From NCBI GenBank assembly GCA_900752445.1, contig CAADVN010000273.1, forward strand, positions 1 to 22,289: a stretch of 22,289 bases of DNA, in the 5' to 3' direction. Positions within the stretch are counted from its first letter, which is position 1. Every line of letters begins with the position of its first letter. The stretch comes from an uncultured Oscillospiraceae bacterium (lineage in GTDB: Bacteria > Bacillota > Clostridia > Oscillospirales > Oscillospiraceae). The notes beneath the pieces were generated by a model, which worked only from the letters and a program-made list of their open reading frames with translations, had not been told where the DNA came from and ran no database searches. The position numbers were made by a program, and so were the translations under genes. Below, in pieces: positions 6,162 to 13,227 of the stretch.

Positions 6162-6766
6162 CCGTTCGTACCGTCCCTCAGCTCATATATGCGCTCCATG
6201 ATGCCGTCGGCCTCGCGCTCATACTCCTCGTGCGTCTTCGCCTCGACCGTATACGGCTCGCCGACGAGCAGCTCGACCTTGCCGAAGACTTTTTTACCGC
6301 GAGGGATATACACCGGCAGGATGGGCACCTTCATCTTGGCCGCGATGCGCACAGCTCCGGTCTTGGCCTCGACCTCGTTGTCGTGCCCGGCTCTCGTGCC
6401 TTCCGGGAACATGAACACCTTCTCGCCGTGCTTCAAGTATTTCATCATGCTCCTGATGGCGTCGATGTCGCTCTTGCCCCTGTCCACAAAGCAGATGCCG
6501 CATTTTTTCAGCACAGGGCCAAGCACCGGCACCTTGCTGAGCTCCAGCTTTGCCATGAAGTGCATGTAGTTCTCCTTCCCAAAGGCGACGGCCACAAGGA
6601 AAGGGTCAATATAGTTGGAGTGGTTCGCACATACCACCGCCGGGCCCTCCGGTATGTTCTCCAGGCCCTTGCAGCGCATGGGGTAAAAGGCCTTCACCAA
6701 CGGCAGCAGCAGGTCGTATACCTTGCCGAAGCTGCGGCGTTCCTGCTCGAAATCCTGCTCATTCAC
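6158..6766 (-). CDS. plsC: 1-acyl-sn-glycerol-3-phosphate acyltransferase
   Basis: PlsC-type enzymes acylate lysophosphatidic acid to phosphatidic acid at the inner face of the membrane. The 202-residue product has the two LPLAT signatures: NHSNYIDP with the catalytic His49 and Asp54, and FPEGTR at residues 120-125. Between them lie the AKLELSKVPVLGPVL and FVDRG segments typical of the family. A GTG at 6766 was chosen because GGGGG sits eight bases before it and it gives a GTGAATGA overlap of eight bases with the cmk stop; the GTG at 6775 would sit on the Shine-Dalgarno itself. The cmk-plsC-ispH-rpsA order is common in Clostridia. The exact acyl acceptor is assumed from the family. Confidence 0.92.
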   Translation of the reverse strand: MNEQDFEQERRSFGKVYDLLLPLVKAFYPMRCKGLENIPEGPAVVCANHSNYIDPFLVAVAFGKENYMHFMAKLELSKVPVLGPVLKKCGICFVDRGKSDIDAIRSMMKYLKHGEKVFMFPEGTRAGHDNEVEAKTGAVRIAAKMKVPILPVYIPRGKKVFGKVELLVGEPYTVEAKTHEEYEREADGIMERIYELRDGTNG

Positions 6767-7451
6767 ACCGTACACCCCCGATCATTTCGCTTATGAGCCT
6801 GCAGACCCTGTCGATGCTCTCATCGAGGCTCAGCGCGCTGGTATCGACCTCCACCGCGTCCTCAGCCTTCCTCAGAGGCGCGGCGGCGCGGCTGCTGTCG
6901 TTCTTATCACGCTTTATTATATCCGCGAGAACATTTTCGTAGCTCACATCCTCACCCTTTTCCGTGAGCTCCTTATACCTGCGCTCAGCCCTCTTTTCCG
7001 CGCTTGCGGTGAGGAACACCTTCAGCTGCGCGCCGGGCAGCACCACCGTGCCTATATCCCGCCCGTCCATGATGACGCTCTGGCGCTCAGCCATGGCTCG
7101 CTGCATGTCCAGCAGGTGCGCCCTGACCTCAGGCATGGCAGAGACCTCCGAGGCGCGCATGGAGACCTCAGGCGTCCTGATAAGGCCGGACACGTCCTCG
7201 CCGTTCAAATACATCCTCTGCGTCCCGTCGGCAGCGTAGCCAAACCTTATATCCAGCTCCGGCAGCAGGCCGATGACGCCGCCCTCATCCCCGAGCGCCA
7301 TGCCCGCCCGCGCGGCGGCAAGGCCCACGGTCCTGTACATCGCCCCGGTGTCCACGTAGATGAACCCGAAGCGCTTCGCCGCGGCCCTGGCTATCGTGCT
7401 CTTACCCGCGCCCGAGGGGCCGTCTATGGCGACTGAAAAGTGCTTACTCAT
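6759..7451 (-). CDS. cmk: Cytidylate kinase
   Basis: Cmk phosphorylates CMP and dCMP with ATP; in MEP-pathway cells it also recycles the CMP released by IspF. The 230-residue product has the P-loop GPSGAGKS at residues 11-18, the YVDTGAMYR motif, the NMP-binding LNGEDVSGLIRTPEVS segment and MDGRDIGTVVLP. The frame is open to 7487, but the ATG at 7451 starts MSKHFSVAIDG as the family does. It has AGGGG seven bases upstream and gives an ATGAGTAA overlap with the stop of the flavoprotein gene, so it was chosen. plsC follows with an eight-base overlap. Confidence 0.95.
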   Translation of the reverse strand: MSKHFSVAIDGPSGAGKSTIARAAAKRFGFIYVDTGAMYRTVGLAAARAGMALGDEGGVIGLLPELDIRFGYAADGTQRMYLNGEDVSGLIRTPEVSMRASEVSAMPEVRAHLLDMQRAMAERQSVIMDGRDIGTVVLPGAQLKVFLTASAEKRAERRYKELTEKGEDVSYENVLADIIKRDKNDSSRAAAPLRKAEDAVEVDTSALSLDESIDRVCRLISEMIGGVRCE

Positions 7452-8688
7452 CCTCACACCCCTGATGCAGAGAATTTGCGGCGACATACGCCGTAGACCA
7501 GGCTATCTGCAAATTATATCCGCCAGTATATGCGTCCAGGTCCAGCACCTCGCCCGCGAAGAACAGGCCCGGCACGAGCTTCGACTCCATCGTCCTCGGG
7601 TTCACCTCGCGCGTCGAGACCCCGCCGGAGGTGACTATCGCCTCAGCGATCGGCCTCGGCCCGGATATCGACACCGGGAAGGCCTTGAGCAGCCGCGCCA
7701 GCGCCGCGCGCTGCTGCTTCGTCACCGAGTTCGTCCTTGTCTCGCCCGGTATGCCCGAGAGCTCCACCAGCACCGGTATCATCGCCCGGCCCGCAAGGTC
7801 GCCCAGGGAGTTCCTGAACTCGCGGTTATTATATTTCTCAAAGTCCCGGAGCAGCCTTGCGTCGAGCTTCTTCTCGTCCAGGCCAGGCTTCAAGTCTATC
7901 TCTAGCCTATACCTGCACTGGCCGAACCTGCGCATATGCGCCGAGGCGGAGAGTACCAGCGGCCCGGAAACGCCGAAGTGCGTGAACAGCATCTCGCCCA
8001 GCGCCTTATAGATGAGCTTCTCGTCCTCGTAGGCATAAAGCTCCCCGTTCCTGAGCGAGAACCCCTGCATCTCGCGGCCCCCCCCATCCGGCGACTCGAG
8101 CGGCACGAGCGAGGGCCGGCACTCCGTTATCGTGTGCCCCAGCTCCTTTGCCAGCCTGTAGCCGTCCCCGGTAGAGCCCGTACCGGGGTAAGACAGCCCG
8201 CCGGTACATATGACCGCGCTGCGGCAGGCTATCTCGCCACTGTCAGTCTGCACGGCCCGCACAGCTCCGCCCTCGTCGGTGAGTACACGCTTTGCGCGCT
8301 CCCTTATGACCCGGACGCCGTTTTCCCGCGCGAGTCGAGCTAGTGCGTCGGCGACATCATCCGCCCTGTCCGAGACGGGGAACACCCTGTTCCCGCGCTC
8401 GGTCTTCAATGCAACGCCAAGGCCCTCGAACAGCGCCTTCGTGTCCGAGGTCCCAAACCTATGTATGGCGCTCTGCAAAAAGCGCCCGTCGCCGGGTATG
8501 GCAGCGATGAACTCCCGCGCGTCGCAGTCGTTCGTCACATTACAGCGGCCCTTACCGGTTATCCTCAGCTTGCGGCCGAGCATCCTGTTCGGCTCAAGCA
8601 GCACCACGCCCAGCCCGCGTCCCGCCGCCAGCGCGGCGCAGAGCGTCCCTGCCGCGCCGCCGCCTATTATGACCGCGTCAGTTTTCAA
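7444..8688 (-). CDS. BaiN/HI0933-type FAD-dependent oxidoreductase
   Basis: This 414-residue flavoprotein belongs to the HI0933/BaiN family. The dinucleotide-binding motif IIGGGAAGTLCAALAA (residues 7-22) binds FAD, and the family signature GRKLRITGKGRCNVTN is at residues 38-53. ICTGGLSYPGTGSTGDG marks the middle and GLFFAGEVLDLDAYTGGYNLQ the C-terminus. Some relatives have been linked to bile-acid ring reduction, but most members have no proven substrate, so no reaction is assigned. The start is a TTG inside the end of the rpiR-type gene (11-base overlap), with AAGGTG about ten bases upstream. It overlaps cmk by eight bases, so it belongs to the same unit as lipid, isoprenoid and S1 genes. 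Confidence 0.9.
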   Translation of the reverse strand: MKTDAVIIGGGAAGTLCAALAAGRGLGVVLLEPNRMLGRKLRITGKGRCNVTNDCDAREFIAAIPGDGRFLQSAIHRFGTSDTKALFEGLGVALKTERGNRVFPVSDRADDVADALARLARENGVRVIRERAKRVLTDEGGAVRAVQTDSGEIACRSAVICTGGLSYPGTGSTGDGYRLAKELGHTITECRPSLVPLESPDGGGREMQGFSLRNGELYAYEDEKLIYKALGEMLFTHFGVSGPLVLSASAHMRRFGQCRYRLEIDLKPGLDEKKLDARLLRDFEKYNNREFRNSLGDLAGRAMIPVLVELSGIPGETRTNSVTKQQRAALARLLKAFPVSISGPRPIAEAIVTSGGVSTREVNPRTMESKLVPGLFFAGEVLDLDAYTGGYNLQIAWSTAYVAANSLHQGCEDE

Positions 8689-9541
8689 TCTTCTCGAACA
8701 CCTTATACTCGCTCCAAACGTTTTCCAAGTCCTTAAAGGTCTCCGCGAGCTGGTCCCTGGACCTCGCGCCCACGGCTATTACAAGGGCATTCACCAGGCT
8801 CAGCGGCGCCACAAGCGAGTCCACAAATGACACCATCTCGCTCTTGGCAAAAAGGCACACGTCCGCCACGCCGTAGAGCGGCGAGCTCTCGTTGTCCGTC
8901 AGCCCCAGCGCAGACGCGCCCCTGTCCTTGGCAAAGCGCATTACCTTCAGCGACCGCGACGAGTACCGCGGGAAGGTAACGCCGATGAACAGGTCACCCT
9001 GGCCTATCCTTATGAGCTGCTCATACGCCTCCGCCGCAGAATTGTCCCGCACAAGGTGGACACCATCGCGGAGCATGTTCAGGTAAAAGCCCAAAAAGCT
9101 CGACAGGCTCTGAGAGGTGCGCGAAGCGAAAATGTAAATATTCTTAGCGGATATTATCATGTCCACGGCCAGGTCAAAACTCTCCTGGTCGATTTCCTCA
9201 AGCGTGGCCTGCAGCTTGTCTATATCGTCGCTGATGACTGCGCGGAGTATGTTCTTATCGTCTATGAGGTCCTTGGCCGCCTCTATCCTCTGCACCGAGG
9301 TGAGCCGCGAGCGTATCATCTCCTGCAGCGCCTTCCTCATGCCGGGATAGCCATCATAGCCCAGCTCCGCCGCGAAGCGGACGACAGTGGACTCGCTCAC
9401 GCCTACGGTCTTGCCCAGCTTGCCCGCCGTCATAAACGCAGCTTTATCGTAGTTTTCCAGTATATATTTTGCAATGAGACGCTGCCCTTTAGAAAAGCCT
9501 GAATTGTCGCGTGAAATAAGCGCAAGTATATCCTTATCCAT
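8678..9541 (-). CDS. MurR/RpiR family transcription regulator
   Basis: This 287-residue regulator has an N-terminal helix-turn-helix of the HTH_6 type (about residues 1-77, with the recognition stretch TVGVSESTVVRFAAELGYDGYPGMR). A C-terminal SIS domain (about 125-260) has IYIFASRTSQSLSSFLG and LFIGVTFPRYSSRSLKVMRFAKDRGASALGLTD in two separate stretches. SIS domains of this family bind phosphosugars or aminosugar phosphates. The ATG has GGGGGA upstream. It is the first gene of its unit, behind its own promoter, and runs into the flavoprotein gene with an 11-base overlap. No sugar-use genes lie next to it, which is unusual for the family, so its ligand and targets are unknown. Autoregulation is plausible. 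Confidence 0.9.
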   Translation of the reverse strand: MDKDILALISRDNSGFSKGQRLIAKYILENYDKAAFMTAGKLGKTVGVSESTVVRFAAELGYDGYPGMRKALQEMIRSRLTSVQRIEAAKDLIDDKNILRAVISDDIDKLQATLEEIDQESFDLAVDMIISAKNIYIFASRTSQSLSSFLGFYLNMLRDGVHLVRDNSAAEAYEQLIRIGQGDLFIGVTFPRYSSRSLKVMRFAKDRGASALGLTDNESSPLYGVADVCLFAKSEMVSFVDSLVAPLSLVNALVIAVGARSRDQLAETFKDLENVWSEYKVFEKIEN

Positions 9542-9608
9542 GTGTGCTCCCCCAATTTATAAGCAGGCGAGACGAAATTGTCCCGATGCAAAACTGCAAT
9601 TTAAGAGT

Positions 9609-9637
9609 ATTTTACACATATTTCACCCAAATTACAA
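9609..9637 (-). promoter_or_regulatory. Promoter for the rpiR-cmk-ispH-rpsA unit
   Basis: TTGTAA (9637-9632), a 17-base spacer and TAAAAT (9614-9609), preceded by TGTG. It lies in an AT-rich intergenic region; transcription would start near 9602, about 60 bases before the ATG at 9541. Confidence 0.62.
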
Positions 9638-9641
9638 GACC

Positions 9642-9673
9642 ATTTGCACGAACAAATTCAAATACTTGCAAAT
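9642..9673 (-). repeat. Inverted and direct repeats upstream of the RpiR-type gene
   Basis: A perfect pair of seven-base arms, ATTTGCA (9673-9667) and TGCAAAT (9648-9642), is spaced by 18 bases just upstream of the -35 box. In the same gap the plus-strand decamer GCAATTTAAG occurs exactly twice (9596-9605 and 9681-9690), flanking the promoter. Either could be regulator binding sites. Chance is possible in such AT-rich sequence. Confidence 0.3.
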
Positions 9674-9675
9674 TT

Positions 9676-10392
9676 TCAGCGCAATTTAAGCAGCCAGTCG
9701 AGCTCCTCCTGCGTCAGGTGCCTCCATTTTCCGCATTGCAGACCGTCGAGCCGCAGCTCGCCCTCAGCGACGCGCTGGAGCCGCCGCACCTCGAGCCCGG
9801 CTGCGGCGCACATTTTCCTGACCTGCCGGTTCCGGCCTTCATGGATGGTCAGTTCCAGCTGGTATCTGTCCTCTCCTGTCTGAGCTATGAAGCTCACCTG
9901 TGCGGGGCGTATGAACTCGCCCTCGACCTCTCGCATGGCCTCAAGCTCACGTACCGCCGCCTCCGGCTCCCGGCCAGAGACCGTCACCCTGTAGGTCTTC
10001 CCCACCTCGTGCGAGGGGTGCATCAGCGCGTTCGCCGCCTCGCCGTCGTCCGTCATTATGAGCAGCCCCTCGGAGTTCAGGTCCAGCCGGCCAACAGGAT
10101 ACAGCCGCCGTCCCGCGCCCTTCACCAGCTCCGCCACTGTCTTGCGCCCCTTCTCGTCAGAAAGCGTAGTAACATAGCCGCGCGGTTTGTTCAACATTAT
10201 GTAAACCCGCTGCTCAGCTATCCTCAGCCGCCTGCCGTTCACGGTCACGACGTCCGTATCCGGGTCGGCGGACATACCCAGGGCGGCGGTCTCGCCGTTC
10301 ACTTTTACCTTGCCCTGTTTTATGAGCTCCTCAGCGGCCCGGCGCGAGGCCAGGCCTGCCGAGGATATAAGCTTTTGGAGGCGTTCTTTCAA
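9676..10392 (-). CDS. rluB: Pseudouridine synthase of the RsuA/RluB family
   Basis: This enzyme converts a specific uridine in rRNA to pseudouridine; by family and neighbourhood the target is 23S rRNA (RluB type). The 238-residue product has an N-terminal S4 RNA-binding domain (LKERLQKLISSAGLASRRAAEELI) and a catalytic domain with GRLDLNSEGLLI, where Asp104 is the catalytic aspartate. KTYRV and EGRNRQVRKMC motifs follow. The frame is open to a GTG at 10434, but the TTG at 10392 was chosen because it overlaps the carboxypeptidase stop in a TTGA and puts the S4 motif at the N-terminus as in relatives; its Shine-Dalgarno (AGGG) is rather far, 12 bases. The position after scpA/scpB and a carboxypeptidase matches rluB in Bacillus. 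Confidence 0.88.
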   Translation of the reverse strand: MKERLQKLISSAGLASRRAAEELIKQGKVKVNGETAALGMSADPDTDVVTVNGRRLRIAEQRVYIMLNKPRGYVTTLSDEKGRKTVAELVKGAGRRLYPVGRLDLNSEGLLIMTDDGEAANALMHPSHEVGKTYRVTVSGREPEAAVRELEAMREVEGEFIRPAQVSFIAQTGEDRYQLELTIHEGRNRQVRKMCAAAGLEVRRLQRVAEGELRLDGLQCGKWRHLTQEELDWLLKLR

Positions 10393-11531
10393 ATCGCAAC
10401 ACGTCCCTCTTCCAAATAAAACGGCGAGCTGCACCCGCTCATGAGCCAGAACCGCAAAAACCTCTCGCCCGGCGAGAACAGCAGATCCTCCTGCACAGGT
10501 ATCTTTTCCGAGTACACCATGCGGACCGAGGCTATCTCGCGCCCGCCCATGCAGGCGACGGCCCTGCCCGCGCTCTCGCCCGCCGATATCGGGGCGAATA
10601 CGAAGCCGGGCAGCTCCAGCCTCGTCGTATAGCTCTCGCCGTTTTTGAGCAGCGCGTAGGCCGAGCCCTCCGTGGAAGCGCCCGCCGTCAGCTCTGTGCC
10701 GGATATGACAGGCACCTCACGGCTCAGGCCCGCAGGGATGACTTCGACAAAGCTGTAGTTTGCAAAAGCCCAGTCGTACAGAGCCTTGTGGTCGTCCCAA
10801 TCGTCCGGGTCATTTAGCGTCACACAGACGTACCTGGCTCCGTCGCGCTCCGCGCAGCTCACGAGCGTGCGGCCTGCCGCCATCGTATAACCCGTCTTGA
10901 GGCCTATACAGCCGTCGTATTCGCGCAGGAGCCGGTTGTGGTTCACCAGCGTCTGCTCTCCTACGGTATGGGACACGGTACCCGCTATCCTTGCAAAGTC
11001 CTCGTTCTCCATACAGTAAGCCGCGAGCTTCGCCATGTCCCTGGCGGTTGAGTAGTGGCCCTCCTCGTCAAGGCCGTGGGCGTTTTTGAAGCTCGACTCC
11101 GTCATGCCGAGCTCCGCCGCCTTCTCGTTCATGAGCGCGGCGAAGTCCTCCACGCTCTCCGACACGTGCAGCGCGAGCGCAGAGGCCGCGTCGTTGCCGG
11201 AGACCAGCAGCAGACCGTAGAGCAGTTCCTCCACCGTATACGTCTCGCCCGCCTTTATATACATGGACGAGCCCTCGATGCCGGCGCTTCTGGCATCGAC
11301 CTCGACGGTATCGTCCAGCTCGCAGTGCTCGAGCACGACTATGGCGGTCATTATCTTGGTCGTGCTGGCGATGAGCATGTGTTCGTCTGCGTTCTTCTCG
11401 TAGAGCACCGCACCAGTATCTGCGTGTATGAGTATGGCCGACTTTGCCGAGTTCCCCGGCTCCGCGTGGGCGGGGATTTTAAAAAACGAAATGAGCGCGA
11501 GGCTCAGGATAAGGCCCGTGAGTTTTCTCAA
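10389..11531 (-). CDS. D-alanyl-D-alanine carboxypeptidase (peptidase S11, low-molecular-weight PBP)
   Basis: This exported serine peptidase removes the terminal D-Ala from peptidoglycan stem peptides. The 380-residue product starts with Arg-Lys and a hydrophobic signal core, likely cut after PAHA (about residue 23). The three active-site motifs are present: STTK (Ser56 and Lys59), SGN (111-113) and KTG (212-214). A C-terminal PBP5-like domain follows. By position between scpAB/ytfJ and rluB it resembles sporulation-linked dacB, but the subfamily (dacA, dacB or dacF) cannot be fixed here. GTG codons at 11540 and 11543 are alternative starts with Shine-Dalgarno-like bases too close; the TTG at 11531, with GGTGG eight bases before it, was preferred. 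A long hairpin covers this start. It overlaps rluB by four bases. Confidence 0.92.
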   Translation of the reverse strand: MRKLTGLILSLALISFFKIPAHAEPGNSAKSAILIHADTGAVLYEKNADEHMLIASTTKIMTAIVVLEHCELDDTVEVDARSAGIEGSSMYIKAGETYTVEELLYGLLLVSGNDAASALALHVSESVEDFAALMNEKAAELGMTESSFKNAHGLDEEGHYSTARDMAKLAAYCMENEDFARIAGTVSHTVGEQTLVNHNRLLREYDGCIGLKTGYTMAAGRTLVSCAERDGARYVCVTLNDPDDWDDHKALYDWAFANYSFVEVIPAGLSREVPVISGTELTAGASTEGSAYALLKNGESYTTRLELPGFVFAPISAGESAGRAVACMGGREIASVRMVYSEKIPVQEDLLFSPGERFLRFWLMSGCSSPFYLEEGRVAI

Positions 11532-11573
11532 TAATAGCACCACCCTGTAAGTATTGGGCGGTGCTTATTATTG
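11529..11573 (-). other. Long hairpin covering the carboxypeptidase start
   Basis: Arms 11573-11556 and 11545-11529 pair over 17 positions on the minus-strand RNA, with one bulged A and one G-U, closing a ten-base loop. The 3' arm contains GGTGG and ends with the proposed TTG start codon. It lies 16 bases after the ytfJ stop. There is no T-run after the stem, so RBS masking or mRNA processing fits better than termination. Confidence 0.6.
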
Positions 11574-11589
11574 ACTGTGCTGCCGCGGA

Positions 11590-11967
11590 TTATCCCTCGG
11601 CCTTTTTGTCCCTCATCTGCTCGGCCTTGTCCATGAGCTGCGGGATGAGGTCAACTATCCTGTCGAAGGTGTTCGACGCGGGCGGCTGGATGTTCAGCAT
11701 GTTGACTACGCCGTTGCGGATGACGAGAAAGCCGATGGGCTCTATTTTGACCGCCGCGGCGCTGCCGCCGGTGAAGCCGCTGCGCTGCTTGACAAGGTCG
11801 CCGCCGCCTCCGCCGAAACCGAAGGTCACGCGCGAGACAGGCACGAGCGTCACGCCGTCCGGCGTCGTCACCGGGTCGCCGACTATAGTGTTGACGTCCA
11901 CCATTTCCTTGATTTTAGACATGCTGGTCTGCAGGAATTCCGCCATCGGGGTCTGTGCCTGATCCAT
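11590..11967 (-). CDS. ytfJ: YtfJ/GerW family sporulation protein
   Basis: This 125-residue protein belongs to the YtfJ (GerW) family, known from spore formers; in Bacillus the member is linked to spore germination. Its exact biochemical role is not established. The family marks are visible: an N-terminal helical stretch, VGDPVTTPDGVTLVPVSRVTFGFGGGGG in two parts (about residues 29-56), a Gly/Ala patch GFTGGSAAAVKIEPIGFLVI, then a C-terminal helix. The ATG at 11967 has AAGGAAGG six bases upstream. The start lies 53 bases inside the end of the DUF2953 gene in another frame, which is a longer overlap than elsewhere in the operon. The DUF2953-YtfJ pairing parallels ytfI-ytfJ of Bacillus and supports both calls. 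Confidence 0.92.
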   Translation of the reverse strand: MDQAQTPMAEFLQTSMSKIKEMVDVNTIVGDPVTTPDGVTLVPVSRVTFGFGGGGGDLVKQRSGFTGGSAAAVKIEPIGFLVIRNGVVNMLNIQPPASNTFDRIVDLIPQLMDKAEQMRDKKAEG

Positions 11968-12601
11968 TGCTTACCTTCCTTTCTTCCTCTGCTTTGGCAG
12001 CGGCCTTTTGTTTCGCCGCTCTCATTTTGATCTTCATGAAGCCCCAGCCCGCCGCGAACACCACGGCCAGGATGCGCCCGAGGCTTATCGTCATCGTCAG
12101 CTCCGCGTCAAACCTCGGCTCCGTCGAGTCGAAGTCCAGCGCCGTCTGTATGTCGCACTGTCTCACACGGAACGCCCTGCCCCTCATGCCCTCGAGCATG
12201 CCGAGCGCCGTGTTCACGAGCCCGTAGGTCATCGTCGCGTCAAAGGGGTCGTCCGAGGCGATGACAAGGTGCAGCATGAACTTGTTTATCGTCAGCTTCC
12301 GCTTGAACCTCGCCAGGGCGTCAAGGCCCAGCTTCAAAAGCTGCAAGAGCTCCTCCGGCGAGGGTTTGGGCCTCGGCTTTTTCTCCTTTTCGGGCTTTTC
12401 CTCTTTGGGCTTCTTCTCTTTTTTCGGCTTCTTCTCTTTCTTTTCCTTCTTCGGCTTCTCCTTGCGCGGCAGCAGCCTGACATTAAAGCAGAGCACCCGC
12501 GCTGCGACGCCCGGCTCGCCGTCCTTGTACCACGCCGATACCCCGAAGGGTATGACGAGCAGCAGCACGAGCACCGCGACTATCACAAGGAGGACTATCA
12601 A
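11915..12601 (-). CDS. DUF2953 membrane protein (YtfI-like)
   Basis: This 228-residue protein of unknown function has one strong N-terminal membrane segment (about residues 2-20). A highly charged Lys/Glu/Pro-rich stretch follows (about 46-79, built from KEKK and KPKK units). The DUF2953-type domain comes next, with FMLHLVIASDDPFDATMTYGLVNTALGML, given here in two overlapping parts, and a central FDAELTMTISLGRILAV helix. A second hydrophobic helix lies near residues 170-188. The start is a TTG that overlaps the scpB stop in a TTGA, with GGGGG eight bases before it. Its 3' end overlaps ytfJ by 53 bases. Position next to ytfJ suggests a sporulation-linked role, which is inference. The polypurine run encoding the charged stretch is at 12376-12463. 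Confidence 0.82.
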   Translation of the reverse strand: MIVLLVIVAVLVLLLVIPFGVSAWYKDGEPGVAARVLCFNVRLLPRKEKPKKEKKEKKPKKEKKPKEEKPEKEKKPRPKPSPEELLQLLKLGLDALARFKRKLTINKFMLHLVIASDDPFDATMTYGLVNTALGMLEGMRGRAFRVRQCDIQTALDFDSTEPRFDAELTMTISLGRILAVVFAAGWGFMKIKMRAAKQKAAAKAEEERKVSNGSGTDPDGGIPADQHV

Positions 12602-13227
12602 AGAGCCTCACCCCCTGTCTCCTGTGCCTCCAGGTCCATGACCATCTGCTCTCCACGGCCCTTGAGCGCCTCGATGGCGCCCTGGAGCCTCTCTAGCCCG
12701 TCCGTCGAGGCCATGTCCGGCAGCTTCGGCAGCTCGGAGAGCTCCGACACGCCCATGACCCTCAAAAACGCCTCCGTGGTCTTATACAGCGTGGGCCGGC
12801 CCGGGGCCTCCAGCCTGCCCGTGGGCTCTATGAGCCCCTTCTCCACCAGCGACGAGACGGTATAGGAGCTGTCCACGCCCCTGACCTCGTCCACATACGC
12901 CCGCGTCACCGGCTGGAAATATGCCACCACGGCCAGCGTCTCCAGCGCAGGCGGAGAGAGCTTCGGCGGCGCGCGGTGTTCTATGACCCGCGCTATCAAC
13001 TTTGCATACTTCGGCGCAGAGCACATTTGCAGGGACTTGTCCAGCCGCACGAGCCGTATGCCCCGGCCCCCGCTCTCATATTCCTCAGCAAGCCGCTCCG
13101 CGCAGTCGAAGACGTCCTGCTCCGGCACACCCAGCACCAGCGATATCCTTGCCGCCGGCACCGGCTCGCCCGACGCAAATATCATAGCCTCCACAGCGGC
13201 TTTTAATTCCAGCTCATCCATACTCAT
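12598..13227 (-). CDS. scpB: Segregation and condensation protein B
   Basis: ScpB is the winged-helix partner that binds as a dimer to the kleisin ScpA in the SMC-ScpAB condensin complex, which compacts and helps segregate the chromosome. The 209 residues are typical in length. Recognisable parts are the N-terminal AAVEAMIFASGEPV, the LSPPALETLAVVAYFQPVTRAYVDEVRGVDS region (about residues 90-120) and SLVEKGLIEPTGRLEAPGRPTLYKTT in the second winged helix. The ATG overlaps the scpA stop in an ATGA, and its own stop overlaps the next gene in a TTGA. This is the expected stoichiometric coupling of ScpA and ScpB. Confidence 0.96.
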   Translation of the reverse strand: MSMDELELKAAVEAMIFASGEPVPAARISLVLGVPEQDVFDCAERLAEEYESGGRGIRLVRLDKSLQMCSAPKYAKLIARVIEHRAPPKLSPPALETLAVVAYFQPVTRAYVDEVRGVDSSYTVSSLVEKGLIEPTGRLEAPGRPTLYKTTEAFLRVMGVSELSELPKLPDMASTDGLERLQGAIEALKGRGEQMVMDLEAQETGGEAL

